DNA from: JAGVPT01 sp035505655
GTDB taxonomy: Bacteria > Bacteroidota > Ignavibacteria > UBA10030 > UBA8401
Direction of reading: 5' to 3'
Length of the DNA stretch: 64,000 nt
Assembly: GCA_035505655.1 (NCBI GenBank)
Contig: DATJQP010000065.1
Location: 5,773-69,772 of the forward strand
Part shown: positions 9,828 through 17,899 of the stretch, piece after piece
Layout of the letters: the number at the start of each line of letters is the position of its first letter
How positions within the stretch are numbered: position 1 is the first letter of the stretch
The notes under the pieces: generated by a model
Seen by the model: the letters and a program-made list of their open reading frames with translations, nothing else
Databases searched by the model: none
Told to the model about the DNA's origin: nothing
Made by a program: the position numbers and the translations under genes

Positions 9828-10988
9828 TTAGCGATCGACTTCCCCCAACACGATGTCGATGCTCCCGACGATGGCAACAAGGTCCGCGATCATCGCTCCC
9901 TTTGCGATCTCCGAGATGACACTGAGGTTGACGAAACCCGGTCCCCGAGCCTTGATGCGGTACGGAGTCGCCGTCCCGTCGCTCACAATATAGAAGCCGA
10001 GCTCGCCGCGGGGTGATTCCGTCCGGGCATAGACCTCGCCCGGGTTCGGCCGGATACGCTTCGGGATCGCTGATTGCACGTCGCCTTCCGGGATCTGCGC
10101 GAGGGCTTGCTCGAGGATCCGGACGCTCTGTTCCATTTCCTTCATGCGGACGATATGACGATCCCAGCAGCTTCCCACCGGACCCATCTCCCCCTTCCCG
10201 ACCGCCACTTCCCAATCAAATTTGTGATAGACTGAGTACGGATCGTCCCGCCTGAGGTCCCAGTTGACGCCTGAGGCTCTCAGCATCGGTCCGCTGCAGG
10301 CGTAATTCAGCCCAACATCAGCGGGAAGCACACCGGTCATCGCCGTCCTTTTCACGAAGATCTCGTTGTAGGTCAGGAGGTCGTTGAACTCCTTGATCTT
10401 CGGCTTGAAGTACGCACAAAACTCCTTCGCTCTGGGGACGAAGTCCGGCGGAAGATCGTGAGAGAGACCGCCGATCCACATGTAATTATAGAGCAGGCGC
10501 GCGCCGCATGTCATCTCGAAAAGGTCGAGGATCTTTTCCCTGTCGCGGAAACAATAGAGGAACGGGGTGAAGGCGCCGATGTCGATCCCGTACGTGCCGA
10601 CCGCAATGAGGTGACTGGCGATTCTCTGGAGCTCCGCCATGATTACGCGGATAAATTCCACGCGCTCCGGGACCTGAATCTTGAGGAGCCGCTCGGCCGC
10701 AACAACGTAAGCGAATTCGTTGTTCATTGCACAGACGTAGTCCATCCGGTCGACGTAAGGGATGACCTGCTGGTAATTCGTCATGTGCTCGCAGTGCTTC
10801 TCGAAGCACCGGTGGAGATACCCGATATGCGGCACAACATCGACGACGATCTCTCCGTCGACGACGATTTCCAGGCGCAGAACGCCGTGCGTCGATGGAT
10901 GCTGCGGCCCCATATTAATAATCATCTCTTCGGTGCGAAGAGATTTCCCTGTCGAGGTCTTTGGGGCGGCTGTGAGAGTATCGGTCAT
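9828..10988 (-). CDS. nuoD: NADH-quinone oxidoreductase subunit D
   Basis: 49-kDa type quinone-binding subunit of complex I (386 residues). Motifs: INMGPQHPSTHGVLRL at residues about 24-39, GYLHRCFEKHCEH near 57, and the C-terminal family ending near DIVLGEVDR. It is a stand-alone NuoD, not a NuoCD fusion, and follows nuoC by 13 bp. It evolved from the large subunit of NiFe hydrogenase but lacks that enzyme's metal-binding cysteines. Confidence 0.96.
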   Translation of the reverse strand: MTDTLTAAPKTSTGKSLRTEEMIINMGPQHPSTHGVLRLEIVVDGEIVVDVVPHIGYLHRCFEKHCEHMTNYQQVIPYVDRMDYVCAMNNEFAYVVAAERLLKIQVPERVEFIRVIMAELQRIASHLIAVGTYGIDIGAFTPFLYCFRDREKILDLFEMTCGARLLYNYMWIGGLSHDLPPDFVPRAKEFCAYFKPKIKEFNDLLTYNEIFVKRTAMTGVLPADVGLNYACSGPMLRASGVNWDLRRDDPYSVYHKFDWEVAVGKGEMGPVGSCWDRHIVRMKEMEQSVRILEQALAQIPEGDVQSAIPKRIRPNPGEVYARTESPRGELGFYIVSDGTATPYRIKARGPGFVNLSVISEIAKGAMIADLVAIVGSIDIVLGEVDR

Positions 10989-11001
10989 GAGGATGCTGCC
11001 G

Positions 11002-11487
11002 CTAGTACGGCACTTTCATTCCGTTATAGTATTCGGGGACCTGGTAATCTTTTCTGAGCGGATGCCCCTCCCAGTCGTACGGCAGGAGAATCCTGCGAAG
11101 GTCGGGGTGGCCCGCAAAATTGATTCCGAACAGGTCGAACGCCTCGCGCTCGTGCCAGTTTGCGGTCTTCCAGATCGATTCGACCGACTGCACGGTGGGA
11201 TTCGCCACGGGGACCTCAACTCTTAACGTCAGCTTGTGGCGCTTCGTCATCGAAAAGAGGTTGTAGACCACGGCGAGCGAGCCTTTGAGGTCAACTCCCG
11301 ACAGGCATGAAAGGTAGTCGAACTGGGTTTCTTCGTCGTCCCGAAGATACTTTGCCACTTCGAGGATGTGCTCCGCGGAGACTTTCAGGTAAGGATCGAC
11401 GGGATTCTCGGGCTTCGGCTCGAGCCCGATGCCCGGGACCGTTCCGAACCGTTCGGATAACCTGGAGGCAATTTCCTGGAATGTCAT
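11002..11487 (-). CDS. nuoC: NADH-quinone oxidoreductase subunit C
   Basis: 30-kDa subunit of the peripheral arm, about 161 residues. The signature WHEREAFDLFGINFAGHPDLRRILLPYDWEGHPLRKDY runs from about residue 112 to the C-terminus (seen as ERE-DLFG, RRIL, DWEGHPLRKDY). I prefer ATG 11487 because a GAGGA motif lies six bases before it; an ATG at 11493 adds two residues. The gene is separate from nuoD. Confidence 0.94.
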   Translation of the reverse strand: MTFQEIASRLSERFGTVPGIGLEPKPENPVDPYLKVSAEHILEVAKYLRDDEETQFDYLSCLSGVDLKGSLAVVYNLFSMTKRHKLTLRVEVPVANPTVQSVESIWKTANWHEREAFDLFGINFAGHPDLRRILLPYDWEGHPLRKDYQVPEYYNGMKVPY

Positions 11488-11511
11488 GCTCATTCCTCGT
11501 CCATTCTTCGC

Positions 11512-12006
11512 TCAGGCCGTCTTCTTTTTCGCGAGGCTCTCGTTCCGGACTTTTTCCTGGAGCTTCATGAGACCTTCGATGAGAGCTTCGGGGCGCGGCG
11601 GGCACCCGGGGACGTACACATCAACAGGAATCACCCGATCCACACCTTTGAGGACATGGTAGCCGTGCTCCCAGTACGGGCCGCCGCAGTTCGAGCAACT
11701 CCCCATGGAGATAACGTACCGCGGCTCCGACATCTGGTCATAGAGACGCTTGATGCGGGAGGCCATCTTGAGGGTGACGGTCCCTGAAACGATCATCACG
11801 TCGCATTGCCGCGGCGTTGCTCGCGGGATAACGCCAAAGCGCATCATATCGAAATTCGATGCCGATGCCGCCATCATTTCGATGGCGCAACAAGCAAGTC
11901 CGAACTGCATTTGCCAGAGGGAAGAAAGACGCGCCCAGTTGAGGAGGTTGTCGAGCGTGGTGATGACGATGTTGCTGTTGTCGAACTGACTGTCGAGGAG
12001 TCCCAT
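11512..12006 (-). CDS. nuoB: NADH-quinone oxidoreductase subunit B
   Basis: Carries cluster N2, the last iron-sulfur centre before quinone. In the 164 residues the tandem cysteines are visible in LACCAIEMM (near residue 40), with the other ligands in SMGSCSNCGGPYW (near 102) and VPGCPPRPEALIEGL (near 134). The length fits NuoB. The neighbours nuoA and nuoC confirm the identity. Confidence 0.96.
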   Translation of the reverse strand: MGLLDSQFDNSNIVITTLDNLLNWARLSSLWQMQFGLACCAIEMMAASASNFDMMRFGVIPRATPRQCDVMIVSGTVTLKMASRIKRLYDQMSEPRYVISMGSCSNCGGPYWEHGYHVLKGVDRVIPVDVYVPGCPPRPEALIEGLMKLQEKVRNESLAKKKTA

Positions 12007-12017
12007 GAAAGAGTATC

Positions 12018-12461
12018 CTACGCCGTGAGGTGTTCTTCGATCTCGGCATTCTGGTCCGAGACCACGCCTATTCCCTTAACGTACCGCGGCACCTGTGGCC
12101 GGGGCTTGTCCCAATCCAAATCTCCCTTCACCCAAACGTAGGCGTAGCCGACGATGAGGATAGCGAGAAAGACCGCCATCTCGATGAATGCGAACATTCC
12201 GAGTCCTTTGAACACGAGCGCCCAGGGAAAAAGAAAGACCACCTCGACGTCGAAAACGATGAAGATGAGGGCGACCACATAAAAGCGGATGTTAAACTTC
12301 ACCCAAGGCTTGCCGATTGGTTCTTCGCCGCATTCGTAGGTCGAGAGCTTCCCGGGGTACGGCCGACGGGGTCGTAGAACCCACGACCCGATGAGTCCCG
12401 CGGCCGTGAAAATGGCTCCGATGAGGAGAAAGATGAGAATCCGGCCGAAATCGGTCAGCAT
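12018..12461 (-). CDS. nuoA: NADH-quinone oxidoreductase subunit A
   Basis: First gene of the nuo operon. The protein is a small membrane subunit (147 residues, three helices). The family signature YECGEEPIGKPWVKFNIRFY lies near residues 43-62, followed by FDVEVVFLFPWA near 76. The C-terminal 35 residues after the last helix are hydrophilic. The start is ATG 12461, about 50 bp downstream of a well-formed sigma70-type promoter. Confidence 0.95.
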   Translation of the reverse strand: MLTDFGRILIFLLIGAIFTAAGLIGSWVLRPRRPYPGKLSTYECGEEPIGKPWVKFNIRFYVVALIFIVFDVEVVFLFPWALVFKGLGMFAFIEMAVFLAILIVGYAYVWVKGDLDWDKPRPQVPRYVKGIGVVSDQNAEIEEHLTA

Positions 12462-12516
12462 GATCTATTCACCAAACTATGTGGGCGGCGTACTCCACCG
12501 AACCAGAGGCGGTCCG

Positions 12517-12545
12517 AATATAGAAACCAATTCCCACTTATTCAA
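12517..12545 (-). promoter_or_regulatory. Putative sigma70-type promoter of the nuo operon
   Basis: On the minus strand TTGAAT (12545-12540) is followed after exactly 17 bp by TATATT (12522-12517). It lies in the 95-bp gap between the TPR gene stop and nuoA, and predicts a leader of about 50 nt. It gives the nuo operon a start independent of the upstream gene. This is sequence inspection only. Confidence 0.5.
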
Positions 12546-12556
12546 GGTTCCGCGAC

Positions 12557-13246
12557 TTAGACGCCGGCTTCGGCGATATAGCGGTCGACATCACGCGCCG
12601 CGAGGGAAGTCGGGTAGTCTCGTTTGAGCCGTTTCAGAAGCTCAACCGCCCGGTCCTTTTCTCCGGCTTTAACATAGTCGCGGCCTGCGTTGAGCAGATT
12701 GTCCGCGGCGTTCGGATCGTCTGCGTTCTTGAGAGCTGCCTTCTCGTAATTCTCCGCCGCTTTCTTGTAATCCCCCTTGGCCTCATAACAGGCGGCAACT
12801 CCGGCGATGGCCGAGTTGGCCAGCAGCGACGTCCCTCCGCTGAAGTCGTCGAAATACTTCAGAGCTTTGTCGTAATCCTGGGTGTTGTAGTAGCAATTGG
12901 CGAGGTAGAACTTTGCGATATTCCCGGCCGTCGTGCTTCCATAGTTGTCGACAATCGACTGGAGCCCGACGATGTTCCTTTCCGGAATGCCGTTGATGGC
13001 AATAAGGTACTGTCCGTTATCGTAGAAGGTGAAGACGCGGGCGAAGTCAGTGGTTGCGCGGTCGTTGTTGGCGCGGAGATTGTTGGAATAGAACCAGAGG
13101 CCGAGCGCGACGACGAGGAGTATGCCACCGACGACGCTGACGCGCTTCCTGTTTTCGTCGTACCAGGTCTGGGCCTTGAAATAGGTGGTGACGAGCGTAT
13201 CTTCTTTGATGACTCTCTTTGAGATCTTCTTCTGGGCACGAAGCAT
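12557..13246 (-). CDS. Membrane-anchored TPR protein (YfgM/TPR_21-like)
   Basis: 229 residues. A charged N-terminus of about 35 residues leads into one transmembrane helix (VVGGILLVVALGLWFYSNN, about 38-56). The periplasmic part has several TPR-like helical pairs, for example YYNTQDYDKALKYFDDF and CYEAKGDYKKAAENYEKAA. This matches the layout of YfgM-type ancillary envelope proteins. The function is inferred only as a protein-interaction scaffold. It starts 40 bp downstream of tRNA-Arg with no terminator between them, so the two are probably cotranscribed. Confidence 0.75.
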   Translation of the reverse strand: MLRAQKKISKRVIKEDTLVTTYFKAQTWYDENRKRVSVVGGILLVVALGLWFYSNNLRANNDRATTDFARVFTFYDNGQYLIAINGIPERNIVGLQSIVDNYGSTTAGNIAKFYLANCYYNTQDYDKALKYFDDFSGGTSLLANSAIAGVAACYEAKGDYKKAAENYEKAALKNADDPNAADNLLNAGRDYVKAGEKDRAVELLKRLKRDYPTSLAARDVDRYIAEAGV

Positions 13247-13286
13247 TGTCTGACCGGAAATAAGTAGTTGAGTTCAGTAAATCGTG

Positions 13287-13360
13287 TACGCTCGTCGGGA
13301 GTCGAACCCGAAACCTTCAGCTTCGGAGGCTGACACTCTATCCAGTTGAGCTACGAGCGC
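13287..13360 (-). tRNA. tRNA-Arg (anticodon CCG)
   Basis: The 74-nt cloverleaf reads on the minus strand from GCGCTCG (5' acceptor) to CGAGCGT plus discriminator A. The 1-72 pair is G-U, and the other six acceptor pairs are Watson-Crick. The anticodon arm is TCAGC-CTCCGAA-GCTGA, giving anticodon CCG (reads CGG). The T arm contains GGTTCGACTCC. CCA is not encoded. Its 5' end overlaps a 68-bp tandem repeat. Confidence 0.93.
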
Positions 13361-13549
13361 AACAAAGTATCGGCAGAATCCTTTCAGCGAAATCCCGCTT
13401 TCTTTTTGCGGGATTGAGCTACGAGCGCAACAAAGTATCGGCAGAATCCTCTCAGCGAAATCCCGCTTTCTTTTTGCGGGATTGAGCTACGAGCGCAACA
13501 AAGTATCGGCAGAATCCTTTCAGCGAAATCAGCATTCCTTCGCGGGAGC
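13346..13549. repeat. 68-bp tandem repeat, three copies, carrying the tRNA-Arg 5' end
   Basis: Copies begin at 13346, 13414 and 13482, a period of exactly 68 bp. Each contains, in tRNA direction, a leader (GGATTCTGCCGATACTTTGTT) and then the first 15 nt of the tRNA (GCGCTCGTAGCTCAA). Two copies are followed by a hairpin (TCCCGC, nine-base A-rich loop, GCGGGA). Only the copy nearest the tRNA continues into a full tRNA. The copy furthest upstream diverges at the hairpin. Copies 1 and 2 differ by one base. Confidence 0.9.
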
Positions 13550-13589
13550 ACGCTGCGAAAGGCCATTTGTCCGCCCGGCCTGGAACTAA

Positions 13590-13618
13590 AATGTAACGAA
13601 GTATCGCTGGAATTGCAA
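13590..13618 (-). promoter_or_regulatory. Putative promoter upstream of the tRNA-Arg repeat array
   Basis: Minus-strand TTGCAA (13618-13613), 17-bp spacer, TACATT (13595-13590). A transcript from here would cross all three repeat copies before the tRNA. The spacer contains CGATACTTCGTTAC, which resembles the CGATACTTTGTTGC of the repeat leader. The region 13567-13747 otherwise holds no gene; a perfect CCCGC/GCGGG hairpin lies at about 13665-13679 without a T run. Confidence 0.4.
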
Positions 13619-13747
13619 GGGTTTTTGAGAAATCGGGTCGATCGGGGATGTTATGAGAGCCCGCATTATGCGGGAAAGCCGGTGATTCGGTGTGGGGTCC
13701 TCACTATGTATCGCCGGGCGAGTCGGATCGAATGAGAGGTGGGCGTA

Positions 13748-14239
13748 TCAACCGAGGCTAAGGTGTCGCATCGCTTCGTAGGCTACTGCAAGACCCAATT
13801 CTCCTGCCCTGAAAAAATCTGCCTCAGCTCCCTTGGGATCCTTCTTCGCCATACTTTTAATGAGGCCCCGTTCGTAGTAGGCTATGGCGAAATTCGGCTG
13901 CAAAGAAACTGCGCGGTCCAAGTCCCCGAGTGCGCCGGTGTAATCTTTCAGGAAATCCTTCACCTTCGCACGCCGCTGATAGGCGATCGCATTCTTCGGC
14001 TGGAGCGTAATCACTTTGTCAAAATCTCCGAGAGCCCGCTTATAGTCTTTGATCCCCGTCCGTGCCTTCCCGCGTTCAAGGAGGGCCTCGACATTCCCCG
14101 GACTCATCTCAAGAGCTTTGGTGAGAAGTTCGACGGCGTCCCGGTAGTGCCCGGCAAGGACCGCGGCTTTTCCCCGGTCGTAGCACTCCGCCGCCGTTTT
14201 CGGGAGATCGCCGCCGAGAAATCTCTTGAATAGCTCCAT
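13748..14239 (-). CDS. Small TPR protein
   Basis: About 163 residues built from three to four canonical TPR units: AAECYDRGKAAVLAGHYRDA, ALLERGKARTGIKDYKRA, AYQRRAKVKDFLKDYTGA and AYYERGLIKSMAKKDPKGA. There is no signal peptide or membrane helix, so it is probably cytosolic. I prefer ATG 14239 over an in-frame GTG at 14245. It follows the radical SAM gene by about 50 bp on the same strand. The partner is unknown. Confidence 0.75.
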   Translation of the reverse strand: MELFKRFLGGDLPKTAAECYDRGKAAVLAGHYRDAVELLTKALEMSPGNVEALLERGKARTGIKDYKRALGDFDKVITLQPKNAIAYQRRAKVKDFLKDYTGALGDLDRAVSLQPNFAIAYYERGLIKSMAKKDPKGAEADFFRAGELGLAVAYEAMRHLSLG

Positions 14240-14290
14240 CCTCACTCGTCCCTTTGCTTCGCCCTGTGGTTCAATCCTCTTCCTTCACGC

Positions 14291-15385
14291 TCAGTCCACG
14301 AATGGTCGCTCGGCCGGCTCGTCAGGTGCCAGCTGCTTGTTTCTCGCAATCCTCCAGTAGGACTTCCATTTCTTTGCGTTCGTCTTCCAGAGAGCCCTGG
14401 ACCTGGTCGTGTAACAGGTATTCCAGCATCCGGTGCACTCCTCAAAGTCCGCCAAACGTCGGGCCCAACCATCCGATGCGAAGAACTCTTCCGGCGTCTG
14501 ACGGAGAAGGTTTCCGCACTCGTCGCCAATGCATACTTTCACCCCCCCATCGGGGTTAATGAAGAACTTGCTCCCCAATGATGGAGAATCAAGATAAGGA
14601 CAATACTTTTCGAATTTTCCCGAGAGGTAATCCGGGAACCCATCGATGAGCCAGTCGGGAGTAAAAACGACGGGGGATTTCTTGACGATCTCGAGGACCC
14701 TTCTCAGTTCAGGGGAGTCCACAAGCTTCATCCGTTCGTCCTCCCGTTGGTTCGTCGCCTGCCAGCGGTAAATGTCGACGTCGGTCCACCAACCAAAGCG
14801 CTCCAGATATGCGAGGATGTCGGGCACCTGGTGGAGGTTAAGCCTGCTGATAACGACATTGACTCCAACCTGGATCGGCTTCCGTCGTTTCTGATTCTCG
14901 GCCCGGACCATCTCCATGCTGCGCATGACCGTTTGCGCGACATCCTTCGCGCCGCGGATGGTATCGACCTCCTTGCCGAAGCCGTCGAACGATATGCCGA
15001 TCGAGATCCCGGTCTCGAACACTGCATCAAGTGTCCGGGCGACAGCTTTTTCGGAGCCGTAGAGTGTCGTGAGCAGGTGGACTCTCGCAAAGTTTTTCCC
15101 AACCGCATACCGGATGCAATCGGCGAGGCGCGGGTGAAGCATCGGATCGCCTCCCGAGAGGGTGAGAACCTGTGTTCCATATTCGTCGAGACGGTCGACG
15201 AGAGCGCGATAATTCTCGAAGGAGATGACTGGGTTCTCCGATGCGTTCAGCGGGATCGAACACTGAAGACAATTCTGAACGCATTTCTGCGTCAGGAGGA
15301 TGTTCGTGGTGAGGATCGCGGGCCGGCGTTTCACGACGCTCGCTACATTTCTTCCCGCACGCCGGATCATCGTGAGTGGTTTCAT
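14291..15385 (-). CDS. Radical SAM protein with C-terminal SPASM-like cysteines
   Basis: The radical SAM [4Fe-4S] motif CxxxCxxC is at C35, C39 and C42 (QKCVQNCLQC), followed by the SAM-binding LTLSGGDPMLHP near residue 78. The C-terminal third has clustered cysteines: CPYLDSP, VCIGDECGN and CTGCWNTC, as in SPASM/twitch auxiliary-cluster enzymes that modify peptides or cofactors. The substrate cannot be deduced, and no precursor peptide is visible next to it. I use ATG 15385. A TTG at 15445 overlaps the epimerase stop and would add 20 residues. It lies just downstream of the epimerase gene. Confidence 0.75.
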   Translation of the reverse strand: MKPLTMIRRAGRNVASVVKRRPAILTTNILLTQKCVQNCLQCSIPLNASENPVISFENYRALVDRLDEYGTQVLTLSGGDPMLHPRLADCIRYAVGKNFARVHLLTTLYGSEKAVARTLDAVFETGISIGISFDGFGKEVDTIRGAKDVAQTVMRSMEMVRAENQKRRKPIQVGVNVVISRLNLHQVPDILAYLERFGWWTDVDIYRWQATNQREDERMKLVDSPELRRVLEIVKKSPVVFTPDWLIDGFPDYLSGKFEKYCPYLDSPSLGSKFFINPDGGVKVCIGDECGNLLRQTPEEFFASDGWARRLADFEECTGCWNTCYTTRSRALWKTNAKKWKSYWRIARNKQLAPDEPAERPFVD

Positions 15386-15441
15386 TTTTTCAATCCGTTC
15401 ATGGCTAACAACACTTCTTGCCGAAAAAGGTCTTCCGACCT

Positions 15442-16620
15442 TCAAAGCTTTCTGACCCCGATCCCCGGATAGTCCATAAGAGTGACTTTACCGTCGATCA
15501 CTTTCATACCGGTGAAGGGGTCGTTGCTGATCAGCAGCGCGCCGTCGAGATCCGCCCAGTCTGCCATCGGCGAAAGGTTCGAGGCAGCCGAAATGGCGCA
15601 GGAGGTTTCGGTCATGCAGCCGATCATCACTTTCAGACCGAGCGAACGGGCGAGCAGAAGCATCGCCTGCGCCTCCCTCATCCCTGTCGACTTCATGAGC
15701 TTGATGTTAATTCCGGAATAGCATCCGACCGCCTTCTTCACGTCCGGGAGTCGTTGGATCGCCTCGTCCCCCATGATCGGAAGCGGGCTCCGTTCCGTCA
15801 ACCAGGCGTGCTCATCGAACCAGGCGCGCGGCATCGGTTGTTCAACAAAGACAACCCCCTTCTCCTTCAGCCAGTGAACCATCTCAAGCGCATGTTCCTT
15901 GTCTTTCCATCCTTCATTGACATCGACGCAGATGGGCTTGTCGCTCACCGACCGGATCGTTTCGATCATTTCCTTGTCGGTCTGCCTCCCAAGCTTCACC
16001 TTAAGAATCCTGTACTCTTCTGCCTCCTTCACCTTCTGACGAACCACTTCGGGAGTGTCGATGCCGATCGTGAACGAAGTATAAGGAGTCTTTTCCCTGG
16101 CAAAGCCCCAGATGTTGTACCACGGCTGCCCCATGATCTTTCCGATGAGGTCATGGAGGGCGATGTCGATGGATGCTTTTGCGGCGGGGTTCCCCGGCGC
16201 CAGGCGATCGATGTCTCCGAGGATTGTCTCCAGATCAAAAGGATTGTCGTACTTGGAGAGGTCGACACGGGAGAGAAACGCATCGGCGGTCAGATGGGAC
16301 TCGCCGAGGTACGGAGGCATCGAGGCCTCACCGTACCCGACGTGCTCGCCGCACGCAATTTCCGTCAGCATGACCGGCGTGGTAGTTCGGGAACTGCCGG
16401 AGAGGGTGAAGACGTGGCGGAGTTCAAGGGTGAATGGGCGATACGTGAGCCGCAACGTCGCGCCGGAGCCAAGGTAGGTTCGGGCGAGTGCTTCGGGCGT
16501 GTATCCCACAAGAAGAGATGTTCCCGCCGCGAGGGCCGAACTCTTCACAAAATCTCTACGTGTCTGATCCACCAAACCCACTCCACTCACATTCTCTTGC
16601 CGGCCCCGGATTCCGCTCAC
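15442..16620 (-). CDS. Tat-exported enolase-superfamily epimerase (dipeptide epimerase-like)
   Basis: 392 residues. The N-terminus carries a twin-arginine signal (TRRDFVKSSALAAG, near residue 19), unusual for this family. The mature part shows the enolase-superfamily (MR/MLE) layout: ILKVKLG with the KxK catalytic pair near 185, then metal ligands in CVDVNEGW, FVEQPMP and IMGDEAIQ, and the second catalytic lysine in INIKLMKSTG. This arrangement fits L-Ala-D/L-Glu epimerases (YcjG/YkfB group), which act on peptidoglycan dipeptides. Specificity is inferred, and other dipeptides are possible. The GTG start overlaps the stop of the universal stress gene (GTGA). Confidence 0.8.
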   Translation of the reverse strand: MSGIRGRQENVSGVGLVDQTRRDFVKSSALAAGTSLLVGYTPEALARTYLGSGATLRLTYRPFTLELRHVFTLSGSSRTTTPVMLTEIACGEHVGYGEASMPPYLGESHLTADAFLSRVDLSKYDNPFDLETILGDIDRLAPGNPAAKASIDIALHDLIGKIMGQPWYNIWGFAREKTPYTSFTIGIDTPEVVRQKVKEAEEYRILKVKLGRQTDKEMIETIRSVSDKPICVDVNEGWKDKEHALEMVHWLKEKGVVFVEQPMPRAWFDEHAWLTERSPLPIMGDEAIQRLPDVKKAVGCYSGINIKLMKSTGMREAQAMLLLARSLGLKVMIGCMTETSCAISAASNLSPMADWADLDGALLISNDPFTGMKVIDGKVTLMDYPGIGVRKL

Positions 16621-17177
16621 ACACGCTCATCGACAAAATCACGTTCTTCGGCCCGGACGACGAGAACGGGACACGGCGCCTTCCTGACGATCTTCTCCGC
16701 CGTGCTTCCGAAGAGAACGTGCTCGACGCCGGTATGGCCGTGCGTTGCGACGATGATGAGCTCGATCGCTTCATCCTTCGCGAACGACACGACTTCGACG
16801 AACGGAAGTCCGACTTTCACGAGGGCCTCGGCGGGGACGATTCCCTTGATCTCATTCTTGATAAGCTCTTGCAGCTCTTCGCCCCCCTTCACCCTCAGCT
16901 CGTTCTCGACGTTCGGCATCCCGATCTGGCCAAAGCTGAAATCGGCCGGATAGACCGTCGGCTCGACGACGTAGAGGAGATAGATCTTCGCGTTGAACTG
17001 CTTCGCGAACGGAACGGCGTACTGGAGCGCTTTCTTGGAATACTCCGAGAAGTCGATCGGGACGAGGATTTTGCCGAGGACGATGGGAGACGGAATTTTG
17101 CCCGTCGCAGTGGGTGGCTTCTTCCGGGCAGGTTTCCCCGGTTTGACCGGGACCTTCTTCCGCGCATTCTTCTTCAT
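16617..17177 (-). CDS. Universal stress protein (UspA family)
   Basis: About 186 residues. After a 40-residue Lys/Arg/Pro-rich N-terminal extension comes a Usp domain beginning KILVPIDFSEYSKKAL. It ends with the nucleotide-binding motif ATHGHTGVEHVLFGSTAEKIVRKAPCPVLVVR (GxxG-x9-GS(S/T) type), so ATP binding is likely. I chose ATG 17177 because GGAGGT sits 5-6 bases upstream; the longer open frame would run back into the preceding gene. It is 16 bp after a cyclic-nucleotide-binding protein gene. Confidence 0.9.
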   Translation of the reverse strand: MKKNARKKVPVKPGKPARKKPPTATGKIPSPIVLGKILVPIDFSEYSKKALQYAVPFAKQFNAKIYLLYVVEPTVYPADFSFGQIGMPNVENELRVKGGEELQELIKNEIKGIVPAEALVKVGLPFVEVVSFAKDEAIELIIVATHGHTGVEHVLFGSTAEKIVRKAPCPVLVVRAEERDFVDERV

Positions 17178-17193
17178 GGCTACCTCCGGATCG

Positions 17194-17751
17194 TTAAGAA
17201 CCTTTCTTCGCATCAAGCTCCGCACGAAGCTTGGAGAGCTCCTGGTTCGTATTCCGCAACCTTTCACCGATCATCTCGGCGACCTTGAGAACGATCTTCA
17301 GACCTGTCTCCGGCGTTTTTTCCATGATCTCGAATAGGTCGGGACGGAAAAATCCCACAAGGTTTGCATCGGCGAGAGCGATGACCGACGCAGATCGAGG
17401 GGACTCGTCAAGGAGAGAAAGCTCTCCGAAGAAATCGCCGTCCTTGAGAACTGCAAGCTCTTTCTTTGTCCCGTCATTTGAGAGGATGAACACCGACACC
17501 TCCCCCTGCTCGATGACGTACATTCCCAACCCCGGGTCGTTCTGGAAAAAGACATACTCACCCGGCACATACTGTCGCCGGTGTACGATCCCGGCGACCT
17601 GCCGGAGCTCCCGGGGTTTCAGATTCTCGAACACCGGGATCTTCGCCAGCATCTCCTCGACGGATGTGGGCTTTCGTTTGATGCGAAAGACATTCTTCCA
17701 CTCGAGGCTCTCAGACTTCTGGACGATTTTTCGGAATTGATTGATGGCCAC
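17194..17751 (-). CDS. Cyclic nucleotide-binding domain protein without DNA-binding domain
   Basis: 185 residues, GTG start. A Crp-like sensor domain spans about residues 30-150, with VPGEYVFFQNDPG, MYVIEQGEVSVF and the phosphate-binding cassette GDFFGELSLLDESPRSASVIA. A C-terminal helix of about 30 residues (RLRNTNQELSKLRAELDAKK) replaces the helix-turn-helix, so it is not a classical regulator. It could dimerise and signal to the adjacent Usp protein; that link is inferred from gene order. Confidence 0.82.
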   Translation of the reverse strand: MAINQFRKIVQKSESLEWKNVFRIKRKPTSVEEMLAKIPVFENLKPRELRQVAGIVHRRQYVPGEYVFFQNDPGLGMYVIEQGEVSVFILSNDGTKKELAVLKDGDFFGELSLLDESPRSASVIALADANLVGFFRPDLFEIMEKTPETGLKIVLKVAEMIGERLRNTNQELSKLRAELDAKKGS

Positions 17752-17899
17752 GGCATGCCTTTCTGTGTCCGACGCGGACGGTGGAGGTCAGTGATAGGCT
17801 ACGCAAGTGTACACTTTCGAATCCATAGAATCAATACGCCGACGGGAGCCGGCGGCGGGCATGCTTCGGGGGCATCCTCGCTGCCGCGCAGATCCGAGC

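Noticed and set aside
13346..13549. CRISPR array
   Set aside because: Units are contiguous with no distinct spacers and contain tRNA sequence.
13287..13549. Integrated element with attachment site at tRNA-Arg
   Set aside because: Direct repeats copy the 5' end of the tRNA, not the 3' end used by most integrases, and no integrase or cargo gene is near.
13384..13566. Small open frame inside the 68-bp repeats
   Set aside because: Its sequence is the repeat itself translated; no start site or family.
15418..16953. Plus-strand open frame of 511 codons
   Set aside because: It spans the epimerase and part of the universal stress gene on the opposite strand, whose families are clear.
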